A stretch of DNA of 8,045 bases from Deltaproteobacteria bacterium (lineage in GTDB: Bacteria > Desulfobacterota > Desulfarculia > Desulfarculales > Desulfarculaceae). Within the stretch, counting starts at the first letter, position 1. Each line of letters begins with the position of its first letter. The stretch is from positions 1-8,045 of the forward strand of contig JAKAGJ010000071.1 of assembly GCA_021815655.1 (NCBI GenBank). Reading direction: 5' to 3'. The position numbers and the translations under genes are program-made. The notes beneath the pieces were generated by a model that saw only the letters and a list, made by a program, of their open reading frames with translations, had not been told where the DNA came from and ran no database searches. Shown here piece after piece: positions 1 to 6,651 of this stretch.

Positions 1-1
1 G

Positions 2-763
2 GCCCCCCGGGGGGCACTGGCCGTGGTGCACGGCTATGGCGAGCACTGCGGCCGCCATGCCGGGGTGGTCGAGCTGGCCAACCGCCTGGGCCTGTGCTGC
101 TACCTCTACGACCAGCGCGGCCACGGACGCTCCAGCGGCCGACGGGGGGCCATCGCCTCTTGGGACGACTACCTGGAGGACTTGGCGGCCTTTCTGGCCT
201 GGGCCGACGGACAACCGGGCGGACCGCCTCGGGCGCTTCTGGGTCACAGCATGGGCGGGCTGGTGGCGGCCTCCTATCTGCTTGAACGCCCCCACGGCCT
301 GCGCCTGCTGATTCTCTCCTCGCCGCTGTTTGCCCTGGCCACGCCCGTGCGGGGCGCTCGCTTGGCCCAGGCCCGGGTGGCCTCGCGGCTGGCGCCCTGG
401 CTCAGCCTGGCCACGGCCATCAAGCCCGAGATGCTCAGCCACGACCCGGAGGTGGTGGCCAACTATGCCAGCGACCCCCTGGTGCACCGGGTGGCCAACG
501 CCCGTTGGTTCACCGAGCAGGACGCGGCCCAGGCGCGCTGTCTGGCCCGGGCCGCCGAGCTGAAGGTGGAGTCGCTGCTGGTGATGTACGGCCAGGAGGA
601 CCGCCTGGTGGACCCCGGCGGGGCGGAGCGCTTCTTCCAGGCGGCCACGGTGGCCGACCGCCAGCGCCTGGCCTATGCCGGCCTGCGCCACGAGATATTC
701 AACGAGGTGGAGCGGCAAAAACCGCTCGGAGACCTGGAGCGCTGGCTGGGCCAGCGGATGTGA
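2..763 (+). CDS. Alpha/beta hydrolase, monoacylglycerol lipase-like (5' end cut by window)
   Basis: Serine hydrolase predicted to cleave monoacylglycerols or related short esters to glycerol and fatty acid; probably cytosolic or membrane-associated, since no export signal is visible in the part present. The frame is open to the window edge, and residues before the first GTG ([11 protein letters not shown]) already match the family's beta-strand and oxyanion HG motif, so the true start lies outside and perhaps 20-30 residues are missing. Numbering from base 2, the nucleophile is Ser83 in GHSMGG, the acid is probably Asp200 in GQEDRLVD, and the base is His230 in GLRHEIFNE; this order and spacing fit monoglyceride lipases (lysophospholipase L2/PldB-type hydrolases). 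The stop lies four bases before the glpK start, implying an operon and coupled translation, which supports a glycerolipid substrate. Other alpha/beta-hydrolase specificities cannot be excluded. The family is seen; the exact substrate is inferred. Confidence 0.86.
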   Translation, partial: APRGALAVVHGYGEHCGRHAGVVELANRLGLCCYLYDQRGHGRSSGRRGAIASWDDYLEDLAAFLAWADGQPGGPPRALLGHSMGGLVAASYLLERPHGLRLLILSSPLFALATPVRGARLAQARVASRLAPWLSLATAIKPEMLSHDPEVVANYASDPLVHRVANARWFTEQDAAQARCLARAAELKVESLLVMYGQEDRLVDPGGAERFFQAATVADRQRLAYAGLRHEIFNEVERQKPLGDLERWLGQRM

Positions 764-767
764 GGCC

Positions 768-2252
768 ATGACCGACGCCTACCTACTGGCCATAGACCAG
801 GGCACCACCAGCAGCCGGGCCATGGTCTTCGACGGCCAGGGCCGGCCCCTGGCCAAGAGCCAGCGCGACCTGCCCCAGATATTTCCGGCCAACGGCTGGG
901 TGGAGCACGACCCGGAGTTCATCTGGACCGACACGGTGGGCGTCTGCCGCCGGGCCCTGGCCAAGGCCGGGATAGGCGCTGGGCAGCTGGCCGGTATCGG
1001 CATCACCAACCAGCGCGAGACGACCATCCTTTGGGAGCGGCGGAGCGGCCGTCCCCTGCACAACGCCATCGTTTGGCAGGACCGGCGCACCGCCCAGCTC
1101 TGCCGCCGCCTGGCCGCCCAGGGGCTCCAAGCCATGGTCCAGGCCCGCACCGGCCTGCTGATCGACCCCTACTTCTCGGCCAGCAAGCTGGCCTGGCTGT
1201 TCAGCCACATCCCCGGGGCCCGCCAGCGCGCCCGGCGGGGCGAGCTGTGCTTCGGCACCGTGGACAGTTGGCTGCTCTTTCGCCTGACCGGCGGCCGGGT
1301 CCATGCCACCGACGCCAGCAATGCCAGCCGCACCATGCTCTACAACATCCACACCGGCCAGTGGGACCCCGAGATGCTGGCGCTGTTTGACATCCCGGCC
1401 GAGGTGTTGCCCCAGGTGCGCGACAACTGCGCCGACTTCGGCTGGACCACCGAGGGCCTGTTGGGCCGGCCCGTGCCCATACTGGCCATGGCCGGCGATC
1501 AGCAGGCCGCCCTGGTGGGCCAGGCCTGCCTGTCGCCGGGGATGATAAAGAGCACCTATGGCACCGGCTGCTTCATGCTGCTCAACTGCGGCGGCCAGGC
1601 CACGCCCTCGGCCAACCAGCTCCTGACCACCGTGGCCTATCGCCTGGGCGGGCGCGTCACCTATGCCATCGAAGGCTCCATCTTCGTGGCCGGGGCCGCG
1701 GTGCAATGGCTCAGGGACCAACTGGGCCTGATCGGCCAGGCCAGCGAAACCATGGAGTACGCCAAAAGCCTGCCTGACAATGGCGGGGTTTATTTCGTGC
1801 CGGCCTTCACCGGCCTGGGCGCGCCCCACTGGGACCCCGAGGCCCGGGGCGGCATCCTGGGGCTGACCCGCGACACCACCCGGGCGCACCTGGCCCGGGC
1901 GGCCCTGGAGGCCCAGGCCTATCAGACCCGCGACCTTCTGGAGGCCATGCGCCTGGATTCGGGCCAGGAGATATCCGTGATCCGGGTGGACGGCGGCATG
2001 GTGGCCAACGACTGGATGTGCCAGTTCCTGGCCGACCTCACCGGCATCGCCGTGGAGAGGCCGGCCATCAACGAGGCCACGGCCCTGGGCGCGGCGCTCC
2101 TGGCGGGCTTCAAGGCCGGGGTATTGACCTCGCTGGCGGAGATAGGCCAGGGCTGGCGGCGCGAGCGGTACTTCGAGCCCGCGCTGGAGCCAGCCCACCG
2201 CGAGGAACTCTATGCCGGCTGGCGGCGGGCCGTGCGCCGCCTGATGGGCTGA
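768..2252 (+). CDS. glpK: Glycerol kinase
   Basis: Cytosolic FGGY-family kinase: ATP + glycerol gives sn-glycerol-3-phosphate, the entry step to glycolysis (through GlpD/GlpA) or phospholipid synthesis. The protein is 494 residues, close to the usual ~500. The N-terminal phosphate-binding motif is [13 protein letters not shown]. Glycerol-contact residues fall at E. coli GlpK positions: Arg83 and Glu84 (NQRETT), Trp103 (IVWQD), Tyr135 (DPYFSASK) and the catalytic Asp244 with Gln245 (AGDQQAAL; Asp245 in E. coli). The second FGGY domain shows [27 protein letters not shown] and [21 protein letters not shown]. The ATG at 768 is chosen because [14 protein letters not shown] matches the family start; a longer frame from 675 only overlaps the hydrolase. 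No well-spaced Shine-Dalgarno is seen (GAGG lies two bases from the ATG), so coupling to the upstream gene is likely. The loop that holds the E. coli fructose-1,6-bisphosphate site (GGTR) reads LLGRPVPI here. Confidence 0.97.
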   Translation: MTDAYLLAIDQGTTSSRAMVFDGQGRPLAKSQRDLPQIFPANGWVEHDPEFIWTDTVGVCRRALAKAGIGAGQLAGIGITNQRETTILWERRSGRPLHNAIVWQDRRTAQLCRRLAAQGLQAMVQARTGLLIDPYFSASKLAWLFSHIPGARQRARRGELCFGTVDSWLLFRLTGGRVHATDASNASRTMLYNIHTGQWDPEMLALFDIPAEVLPQVRDNCADFGWTTEGLLGRPVPILAMAGDQQAALVGQACLSPGMIKSTYGTGCFMLLNCGGQATPSANQLLTTVAYRLGGRVTYAIEGSIFVAGAAVQWLRDQLGLIGQASETMEYAKSLPDNGGVYFVPAFTGLGAPHWDPEARGGILGLTRDTTRAHLARAALEAQAYQTRDLLEAMRLDSGQEISVIRVDGGMVANDWMCQFLADLTGIAVERPAINEATALGAALLAGFKAGVLTSLAEIGQGWRRERYFEPALEPAHREELYAGWRRAVRRLMG

Positions 2253-2282
2253 CCGGCTGCTCCCGCCCAGGGCGGGACGGTC
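2251..2282 (+). terminator. GC-rich hairpin after glpK, possible terminator
   Basis: An exact inverted repeat TCCCGCCC-A-GGGCGGGA (2261-2277) begins eight bases after the glpK stop. It is flanked by a second pairing, GACCG (2251-2255) with CGGTC (2278-2282), with a five-base bulge on the left arm. No T-tract follows, so it is not a classical intrinsic terminator. It could stabilise the 3' end or act with Rho. Confidence 0.4.
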
Positions 2283-2647
2283 ATCCGGCAATTGGTCCGG
2301 CCATCTGCAAGAGGCCCGCCCGGGGCCCTGGAGCCAGCTGAGCTTTTGCTCAGGCGAATACCATCACTGCACAGCCGGGACTATCTGAGGAGCGGCCGCG
2401 ACCGGCGGCTGGCTGGCCCGACCCACCGCCGGACCCGGTAGGCCAAGATTCAGCAGGATGACTTCCAGGAAAGCGAGGCTGGCTCCCTGGGTCTGAAGAT
2501 CGACGCTGGCCACCGCCAACCCCCTACCTCCAGCCTGGGCGTGGGCGCTAAAGGGGACTCGCCGCCGAGGGTAGCTCCAGGCCCTGGCCTGGCCAGCGGC
2601 GAATCCGTCCACCCCCCAACCCCGGGTGGGCAGGCCCTAGAGCGTTG
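2283..2647. other. Gene-free convergent intergenic region with inverted repeats
   Basis: This lies between the 3' ends of glpK (+) and the HEAT-repeat gene (-). I see no convincing gene. It holds several inverted repeats: CTGAGC-TTTT-GCTCAG (2338-2353), CCGGCGG with CCGCCGG (2402-2408 and 2426-2432), and CCAGGCC-CT-GGCCTGG (2577-2592), which overlaps CTGGCC-T-GGCCAG (2584-2596). Any of these could end transcription from one side or the other, but none is followed by a clear run of T on either strand. Confidence 0.5.
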
Positions 2648-3226
2648 TTACCTGTTTTGGGTCAGCTGGTTCTTCAGTTCCAGAAAACCCTTCATGTTGT
2701 GCAGGGCATTGATGGCCGATGCCTGCAAGGCGCCGTGTTCGGCCCCGGCGGCCCGCATAAGGGCGCGGGCCGCGCGGATGTCGCTGAGCATGCCCAAGGC
2801 GCTGGCGGCAACGCAACGCACGGCCAAGGGCTCCAGGCGGTTTTCCAAGGTGGCGATGAGCGGCTCGGCCGCGGCCGGGTCGCCGATCTTGCCCAAAGCC
2901 CGGGCGCTGATTCGGCGCACCGCCTTGTCATCGTCGCCTAGGCGCGCGATTAGGGTCTTGACCGCCCGGGTGTCCCTGGTTTCGCCCAGGGCGTAGATGG
3001 ACAGCGCCCGCACCTGGGGGCAGGGCGCCTCGGCCAAAGTCAGCAAGGTGTCCTGGTCCACCTGCTCCACCCTGCCCATCAGGCCGGCCTGGTGAGCCCG
3101 CTGACAGGCCGCCTGCACCCGCTGGGCCAACGGCCCGGCCAGGGGGACGGCCAGCGCCAGTCCGGACCAGCCCGCCAGCATCAAAAGCCCGCACACCCAC
3201 ACTACGATCCTGCTAAAGGTCTTCAT
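2648..3226 (-). CDS. Secreted HEAT-repeat protein
   Basis: Small exported protein of 192 residues, probably periplasmic, predicted to be a protein-binding scaffold; no enzymatic motif is visible. Residues 1-26 form a Sec signal peptide: basic start (MKTFSR), hydrophobic core (IVVWVCGLLMLAGW) and likely cleavage after LALA26. After a short linker with Cys41, four helical repeats of about 31 residues follow from about 69 to the end: VRALSIYALGETRDTRAVKT, then AVRRISARALGKIGDPAAAE, then AVRCVAASALGMLSDIRAAR, and a degenerate last repeat. These resemble HEAT_2/PBS-lyase-type repeats. I chose the ATG at 3226 because GGAGG sits six bases upstream; the in-frame GTG at 3232 directly abuts that Shine-Dalgarno. 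It lies 181 bp downstream of the response regulator on the same strand and could be its target or a late member of that operon. The partner is unknown. Confidence 0.82.
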   Translation of the reverse strand: MKTFSRIVVWVCGLLMLAGWSGLALAVPLAGPLAQRVQAACQRAHQAGLMGRVEQVDQDTLLTLAEAPCPQVRALSIYALGETRDTRAVKTLIARLGDDDKAVRRISARALGKIGDPAAAEPLIATLENRLEPLAVRCVAASALGMLSDIRAARALMRAAGAEHGALQASAINALHNMKGFLELKNQLTQNR

Positions 3227-3246
3227 TTCCACCCTCCCTATGCTTT

Positions 3247-3297
3247 GAGAGACCTTGCCTGGGCCGCCGGCCCTGCGGCGGCCTTACCCATGGTCTC
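3247..3297 (-). promoter_or_regulatory. Inverted-repeat leader structure upstream of the HEAT-repeat gene
   Basis: An exact 8-bp stem, GGCCGCCG (3262-3269) and CGGCGGCC (3276-3283), with a six-base loop, is enclosed by a second exact pair, GAGACC (3249-3254) and GGTCTC (3292-3297). On the - strand the structure ends about 23 bases before the HEAT start and lies about 110 bases after the response-regulator stop. No U-tract follows. It could be an operator, an RNA leader element or a Rho-type or weak terminator for the upstream operon. The pairing is seen; the role is inferred. Confidence 0.4.
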
Positions 3298-3407
3298 AGC
3301 TTAGGGCGGGATAAAAAGGGTGGGTTAGTAGCCATGGCGCACGGAGGGGCATCCTGGCGCGCAACCTGGCTAAGGGATTGGCGCATCCGGCCTTTGCCCG
3401 GGCGGGT

Positions 3408-4076
3408 TCAGCCCTTTAGCCATTCGTCCAAGCTGGTGACACCTTCGCGCAGCGCGTAGCGGATGAGGTCGGCTAGATTGGTAAGCCCCAGTTTTTCCAT
3501 GAGGTTGCGGCGGTGGGTCTCCACGGTCTTGACCCCGATGTGCAGGCGGTCGGCGATGGTCCTGGTATCGCAGCCCTCGGCCAACAGCTGCAAGACCTCG
3601 CGTTCCCTGGGGCTGAGGACCGAGGCGGGGGGGCGCCCGGTTTCCAGGCTCAAGCGGCCCACGAAGCCCCTGACGACCACCTCGGCCACCTGCGGGCTCA
3701 GATAGGATTCGCCGTTGGCCACGGTGCGGATCACGGAAACCAGTTCAGCGGCCGCGCAGTCCTTGAGCAGGTAGCCTTTGGCCCCGGCTTCCAGCACGCC
3801 GGCCACGTAACGGGGATCGCGGTGCATGGACAGCACCAGGACCCGCGCCCGGGGGGCGTCGGCCAAAATTTGGCGCGTGGCTTCCACGCCGTTGAGTTCG
3901 GGCATGGAGATGTCCATCACCACCACCGCCGGCCGCAGGCGGGCGGCCAGGCGCACCGCCTCGCGACCGTTGGCCGCCTCGCCGACCACCTGGATATCCT
4001 CCACGCCCTGGAGCAGGGAGAGCAGGCCTTCGCGAAAAATGCGGTGGTCATCCGCAAGAAGCACGCTTATCGCCAT
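3408..4076 (-). CDS. NarL/FixJ-family response regulator (REC + LuxR HTH)
   Basis: Cytosolic DNA-binding response regulator of 222 residues, the normal size for the NarL group. The receiver domain (about 3-120) has the acidic pair Asp9/Asp10 (LLADDH), phospho-acceptor Asp55 (VVVMDISMPELNG), Ser83 (VLSMH) and Lys105 (GYLLKD). A linker leads to a LuxR-type helix-turn-helix (about 153-215): LSPREREVLQLLAEG, then TIADRLHIGVKTVETHRRNL. The ATG at 4076 is preferred because MAISVLLADDH is the family start and GAGGG lies seven bases upstream; the frame continues further upstream only inside the kinase gene. The kinase stop is separated from this ATG by a single base, so the two are translationally coupled cognate partners. 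Its DNA targets cannot be read from the sequence; nearby candidates are its own operon and the HEAT-repeat gene. Confidence 0.95.
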   Translation of the reverse strand: MAISVLLADDHRIFREGLLSLLQGVEDIQVVGEAANGREAVRLAARLRPAVVVMDISMPELNGVEATRQILADAPRARVLVLSMHRDPRYVAGVLEAGAKGYLLKDCAAAELVSVIRTVANGESYLSPQVAEVVVRGFVGRLSLETGRPPASVLSPREREVLQLLAEGCDTRTIADRLHIGVKTVETHRRNLMEKLGLTNLADLIRYALREGVTSLDEWLKG

Positions 4077-4077
4077 G

Positions 4078-5856
4078 TCACATCCCTCGCTTCTGGTCCG
4101 TACTGTCCAGGGGAAGGCGCAAGGTAACGCGAGAGCCCTGGCCGGGCTCTGACTCAATGTCCATGCGCCCGCCCAGCAGGCCGATCCTTTCGCGAATGCT
4201 GAACAGGCCCAGTCCGGCCTGCCTGCCGGCCCTGTCCGACTGGCCATCCATGCCCACCCCGTCATCCCCAACCCGCAGCCATATCTCTTGGGTCCCGCCC
4301 CACAGGCTGAGCGTTGACCGCGTTGCCTGGGCATGCTTGGCCACATTGAGCAGCAGCTCGGAAGCACAGCGGAATAGGGCGGCGCGGACTTCATCGTCCA
4401 GTTGGCAAGGGTCGCCCTGGATTTCCAGGCTCACCTCCAGCCCGAAGCGCTCCCTGGCTTGCTCGGCCAGCCAGGACAGAGCCTCCTTCAAACCCAATTC
4501 CCAAAGGGCCGGCGGGCAAAGCTGGGCGGTGAGGGAGCGGGTGTCGGCCAGGGAATGCTTTATCATGGAGATGACCAGTTCGATTTCGGGGAGCAGCTCG
4601 GGCGGGCCTTTCTTGGAAAGCTGTTCCAGGCGCAGTTTGCTGGCCAGAAGATACTGGCCCACTCCGTCATGCAGGTTCTGGGCGATGCTGCGGCGCTCGC
4701 TCTCCTGCACCCGGATGACCTCCTTGGCCAGGGAGTGAAGCTGGGCCTGCTTCTTCAGCAGGTTGTCTTGGGCCTGCTTGCGCGCCGTGACATCGCGGGC
4801 CATGCCCCTGAAGCCCACCGGATTGCCCTTGGCGTCCTTGCGCAGCGCCACCGAGACCTCCACGAAACGATGGCCGCCGTCCTTGCGTATGAAATCCAAT
4901 TCCAGGGATTCCACAATTTCGTCCGTTTGCAGCACCCTGTTGAAGGTGCGGTAGACATGCCGCGCGGTGGCTTGGCCCATATAGGCCCGGTTATTCAGGC
5001 CCGTCATTTCTTCGGACGAATAGCCGGTGATGCGGCAAAGAGCCTGATTGAAGAAGACCAGGTCGCCCTTGAGGTCCACCTCGTAGTAGCCCTCGTGGAT
5101 GCTGGCCAGAATGGTGCGGTACTTCTCCTCTGAACCGCGGACGGCATCCTCCAGATCGCGGAGATGCAAGGCCACGGCGCCGGCCAGGCACAGCGAGAGC
5201 CAGATGGAGGTGACCCAAAGGATGGGCGGGTCCAAGGCCCAGGGATGGTCCATGGCATGGAGGATGTCGTTGGCGCCTCCCACCAGCCAAAAGCCCAACC
5301 CCGCCAGGACGGCCCATACCCATTGGGGCCGGTGCCCGCCGGCCCACGGGCTTCGGCGCAAGAGGAAGGCGGCGGAGAAAAACAGGGCCCCCAGGTCCAA
5401 GGCGTAAATGAGCGGCTTGACCACCAGCGATTCGGGTCGCAGGGTTTTCCCGTCAAGATGCATTAGCAGCCGTGGCGCCAGCACCAGCGGATGGTCCACG
5501 GCCAGCAGTAGCAAGGTCAGCACGCCTGCCGTGGCCACCGCCACGCGCAATATCCCTTTCCATCTTGTTTCGGCCAAGGCGTTGACCAGGTACAACCAGG
5601 AGGCCGGCAGCCAGGCCAAGGCCACGAGCATGGTCTGATAGCCGCGGCTGATCCAGGCCTCGCCGGCCTGCATGCCCCAGATGGTCATGCCGAGGAAATA
5701 GCAGGTAAGGGTCAGATAAAAGAAGAAGAGCGGTTTTAGGGGATGGTAGCCCGCATAGATGGACCACGTGACCAGGCACAACAGGGCCAAGGCGGAATTA
5801 ACCGCCAACCCCACAAGTGGACCCAGACAATACCCAGGGAGCGATTCGATGGGCAT
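4078..5856 (-). CDS. Membrane sensor histidine kinase (7TM-like N-terminus, PAS, HisKA_3, HATPase)
   Basis: Inner-membrane sensor kinase of 592 residues that should autophosphorylate and pass phosphate to the adjacent NarL-type regulator. Residues about 10-230 contain seven hydrophobic segments (roughly 12-35, 40-62, 74-95, 101-125, 144-167, 178-200 and 205-230) with only short loops, so sensing is probably within or near the membrane. A PAS/PAC domain spans about 242-360 (SEEKYRTILASIHEGYYEVD to GMARDVTARKQ). The HisKA_3 dimerisation region follows, with phospho-acceptor His396 in ERRSIAQNLHDGVGQYL. The HATPase domain (about 490-586) has the N-box Asn504 (ELLLNVAKHA), Asp532 in DDGVGMD, and the glycine-rich GLGLFSIRERIGLLGG. 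This architecture fits the DegS/UhpB/NarX-type class that pairs with NarL regulators. The start at 5856 gives a short cytoplasmic N-terminus; only a weak AAGG lies ten bases upstream. The ligand is unknown. Confidence 0.94.
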   Translation of the reverse strand: MPIESLPGYCLGPLVGLAVNSALALLCLVTWSIYAGYHPLKPLFFFYLTLTCYFLGMTIWGMQAGEAWISRGYQTMLVALAWLPASWLYLVNALAETRWKGILRVAVATAGVLTLLLLAVDHPLVLAPRLLMHLDGKTLRPESLVVKPLIYALDLGALFFSAAFLLRRSPWAGGHRPQWVWAVLAGLGFWLVGGANDILHAMDHPWALDPPILWVTSIWLSLCLAGAVALHLRDLEDAVRGSEEKYRTILASIHEGYYEVDLKGDLVFFNQALCRITGYSSEEMTGLNNRAYMGQATARHVYRTFNRVLQTDEIVESLELDFIRKDGGHRFVEVSVALRKDAKGNPVGFRGMARDVTARKQAQDNLLKKQAQLHSLAKEVIRVQESERRSIAQNLHDGVGQYLLASKLRLEQLSKKGPPELLPEIELVISMIKHSLADTRSLTAQLCPPALWELGLKEALSWLAEQARERFGLEVSLEIQGDPCQLDDEVRAALFRCASELLLNVAKHAQATRSTLSLWGGTQEIWLRVGDDGVGMDGQSDRAGRQAGLGLFSIRERIGLLGGRMDIESEPGQGSRVTLRLPLDSTDQKRGM

Positions 5857-5921
5857 AAGCTGGGGGCCTTCCCAGGGTAGGTATTTTCAAGGTGGCAGGT
5901 TGGGGCGGATTTTGCAATTGA

Positions 5922-5951
5922 ATTATCAAAAGGCTCTATCCGGGTGTTGAA
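5922..5951 (-). promoter_or_regulatory. Candidate sigma70-type promoter for the kinase-regulator operon
   Basis: On the - strand, TTCAAC (5946-5951) is followed after 18 bases by GATAAT (5922-5927), five of six matches to the -10 consensus; the -35 match is weak. The stretch is AT-rich in an otherwise GC-rich window and would give a leader of about 60 bases before the kinase ATG. The -35 box lies in the left arm of an exact inverted repeat (5946-5978). Confidence 0.4.
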
Positions 5952-6091
5952 AAACTCCGTCCATGGGCTTTTTTCAACTCGAATTGGCCGAAATCAGTTC
6001 GGCCAACTCCCCCAAAAGGCTTAGCTGTAAGAGCCCGCGCTTTTGGGCGGGCCGTCCTGGGCCCGCCAACAGGCTGTTTTGCAGCAGCCTG
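5946..6091. repeat. Cluster of perfect inverted repeats (structured intergenic element)
   Basis: Five exact stems sit within 146 bases: GTTGAAAAA/TTTTTCAAC (5946-5954, 5970-5978); TTGGCCGAA/TTCGGCCAA (5984-5992, 5998-6006); CCCAAAAG/CTTTTGGG (6011-6018, 6040-6047); GGCGGGCC/GGCCCGCC (6046-6053, 6060-6067); CAGGCTG/CAGCCTG (6070-6076, 6085-6091). A further alternative pair, GCCCGC (6033-6038) with GCGGGC (6047-6052), would compete with the third and fourth stems. No stem is followed by a convincing T-tract. The GTTGAAAAA end recalls termini of some insertion sequences, but I see no transposase frame and no matching distal end. Possible roles are a structured RNA, regulator-binding sites, or the remains of a mobile-element end. 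The pairings are certain; the function is unknown. Confidence 0.55.
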
Positions 6092-6239
6092 CCAACTGCC
6101 TGGTCCAAACCATGGCCGAAGGCGCTGATGAGGTTCTCTTGATATTGTGGAGGCCCGGACAGGCTCGCATAATGACCCAGGAGGTGTTCCCCGGGAGATC
6201 ATCGGCGTGGCGTTGGCTGGCAGCTCAAGCTGGAGGAGG
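6092..6239. other. Intergenic sequence without recognisable gene
   Basis: No convincing coding frame, repeat or RNA gene was seen between the hairpin cluster and the integrase remnant. The + strand frames here may contain further decayed upstream parts of the integrase, but I could not match them to a family motif. Confidence 0.4.
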
Positions 6240-6510
6240 TTGGGCTGATGGCGGAGGGTGGCCCGAGCATGGCCCACGCATGCCGAGTTCCGGCAACAAG
6301 GGAAAGCGTTTGGGGCCGGTGGAAGAAACTACTGTGTGATTACCGCCGTGGACTTGCTGATCTCAATCGGCTGCCGAGAGGAGGAAATTTTGAGCCTCAA
6401 GCGGGAGTAGGTGGTTTTGCGGCGGGCCTGTCCGCGCCAGCCTGACTCCCAATACCGGGGCCAAGACGGTACCCCTGGGAGCGCCGGTCCTGGAGGCGCT
6501 GGCGCCGCCG
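6240..6510 (+). pseudogene. Tyrosine recombinase (phage-type integrase) remnant
   Basis: A decayed fragment of a site-specific tyrosine recombinase. In one frame, 6339-6407 encodes ITAVDLLISIGCREEEILSL and then KRE. This is the box-I region of phage-type integrases (consensus like LLLxTGCRxGEILxLxW), including the catalytic arginine (Arg codon at 6375). A TAG at 6408-6410 stands where the family usually has Trp. The frame continues as VVLRRACPRQPDS to 6449, matching the family's WVDLxxxxLRLPDS. An extra C (6450) then shifts the frame, and 6451-6504 reads NTGAKTVPLGAPVLEALA, matching KTGAKTVPLxAPALxxLA. Upstream, 6240-6338 gives only weak similarity to the pre-catalytic region, spread over two frames. 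The C-terminal catalytic boxes (HxLRH, GH, active-site Tyr) are not found downstream. With a nonsense codon, a frameshift and truncation at both ends, it cannot make active enzyme. Confidence 0.72.
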
Positions 6511-6651
6511 CCGGCCCTGGGGCCCCCCGATCATGGGGGACCTTCACAGCGCCCTTGTCGTTGACCATATAGGGCGTGGGGGTGGCCTGAGCGTGAAGGC
6601 GAACCTCCAATTCTTGCGGGCGGTCATGCGCCTCCCCTCATTTGCCAGTTC
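6511..6651. other. Short intergenic stretch between integrase remnant and Ntn hydrolase
   Basis: No gene is supported here. Integrase homology on the + strand fades by about 6510. A - strand frame through this stretch (TPYMVNDKGAVKV) looks somewhat protein-like but has only a TTG start and runs into low-complexity Pro/Ala/Gly sequence, so it is not called. No clear intrinsic terminator was found after the Ntn hydrolase stop; the best is a weak four-pair stem, GGCG/CGCC, near 6620-6633. Confidence 0.35.

Noticed and set aside
783..2291. 502-codon open frame antisense to glpK
   Set aside because: Rich in Gly, Gln, His and Ala with no family motif. It mirrors the codon bias of the unmistakable glpK on the + strand.
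2364..2612. 82-codon - strand frame in the convergent gap
   Set aside because: The middle part (VASVDLQTQGASLAFLEVIL) looks somewhat protein-like, but there is no Shine-Dalgarno, no family match I recognise and only moderate third-position bias.
3513..4127. 204-codon frame antisense to the response regulator
   Set aside because: His/Gln/Gly-rich composition typical of antisense frames in GC-rich genes, with no start signal or motif.
5940..6095. CRISPR array or intact insertion sequence
   Set aside because: The repeats are inverted and differ from each other rather than direct and identical with spacers. No transposase frame, paired terminal repeats or target duplication was found.
5936..6277. 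113-codon - strand frame through the hairpin cluster
   Set aside because: It runs across consecutive perfect inverted repeats, has no recognisable domain and no good start, so a chance open frame is more likely.
6329..6610. 93-codon - strand frame opposite the integrase remnant
   Set aside because: TTG start, low-complexity Pro/Ala/Gly middle, and it overlaps the + strand integrase motifs, which are far more convincing.
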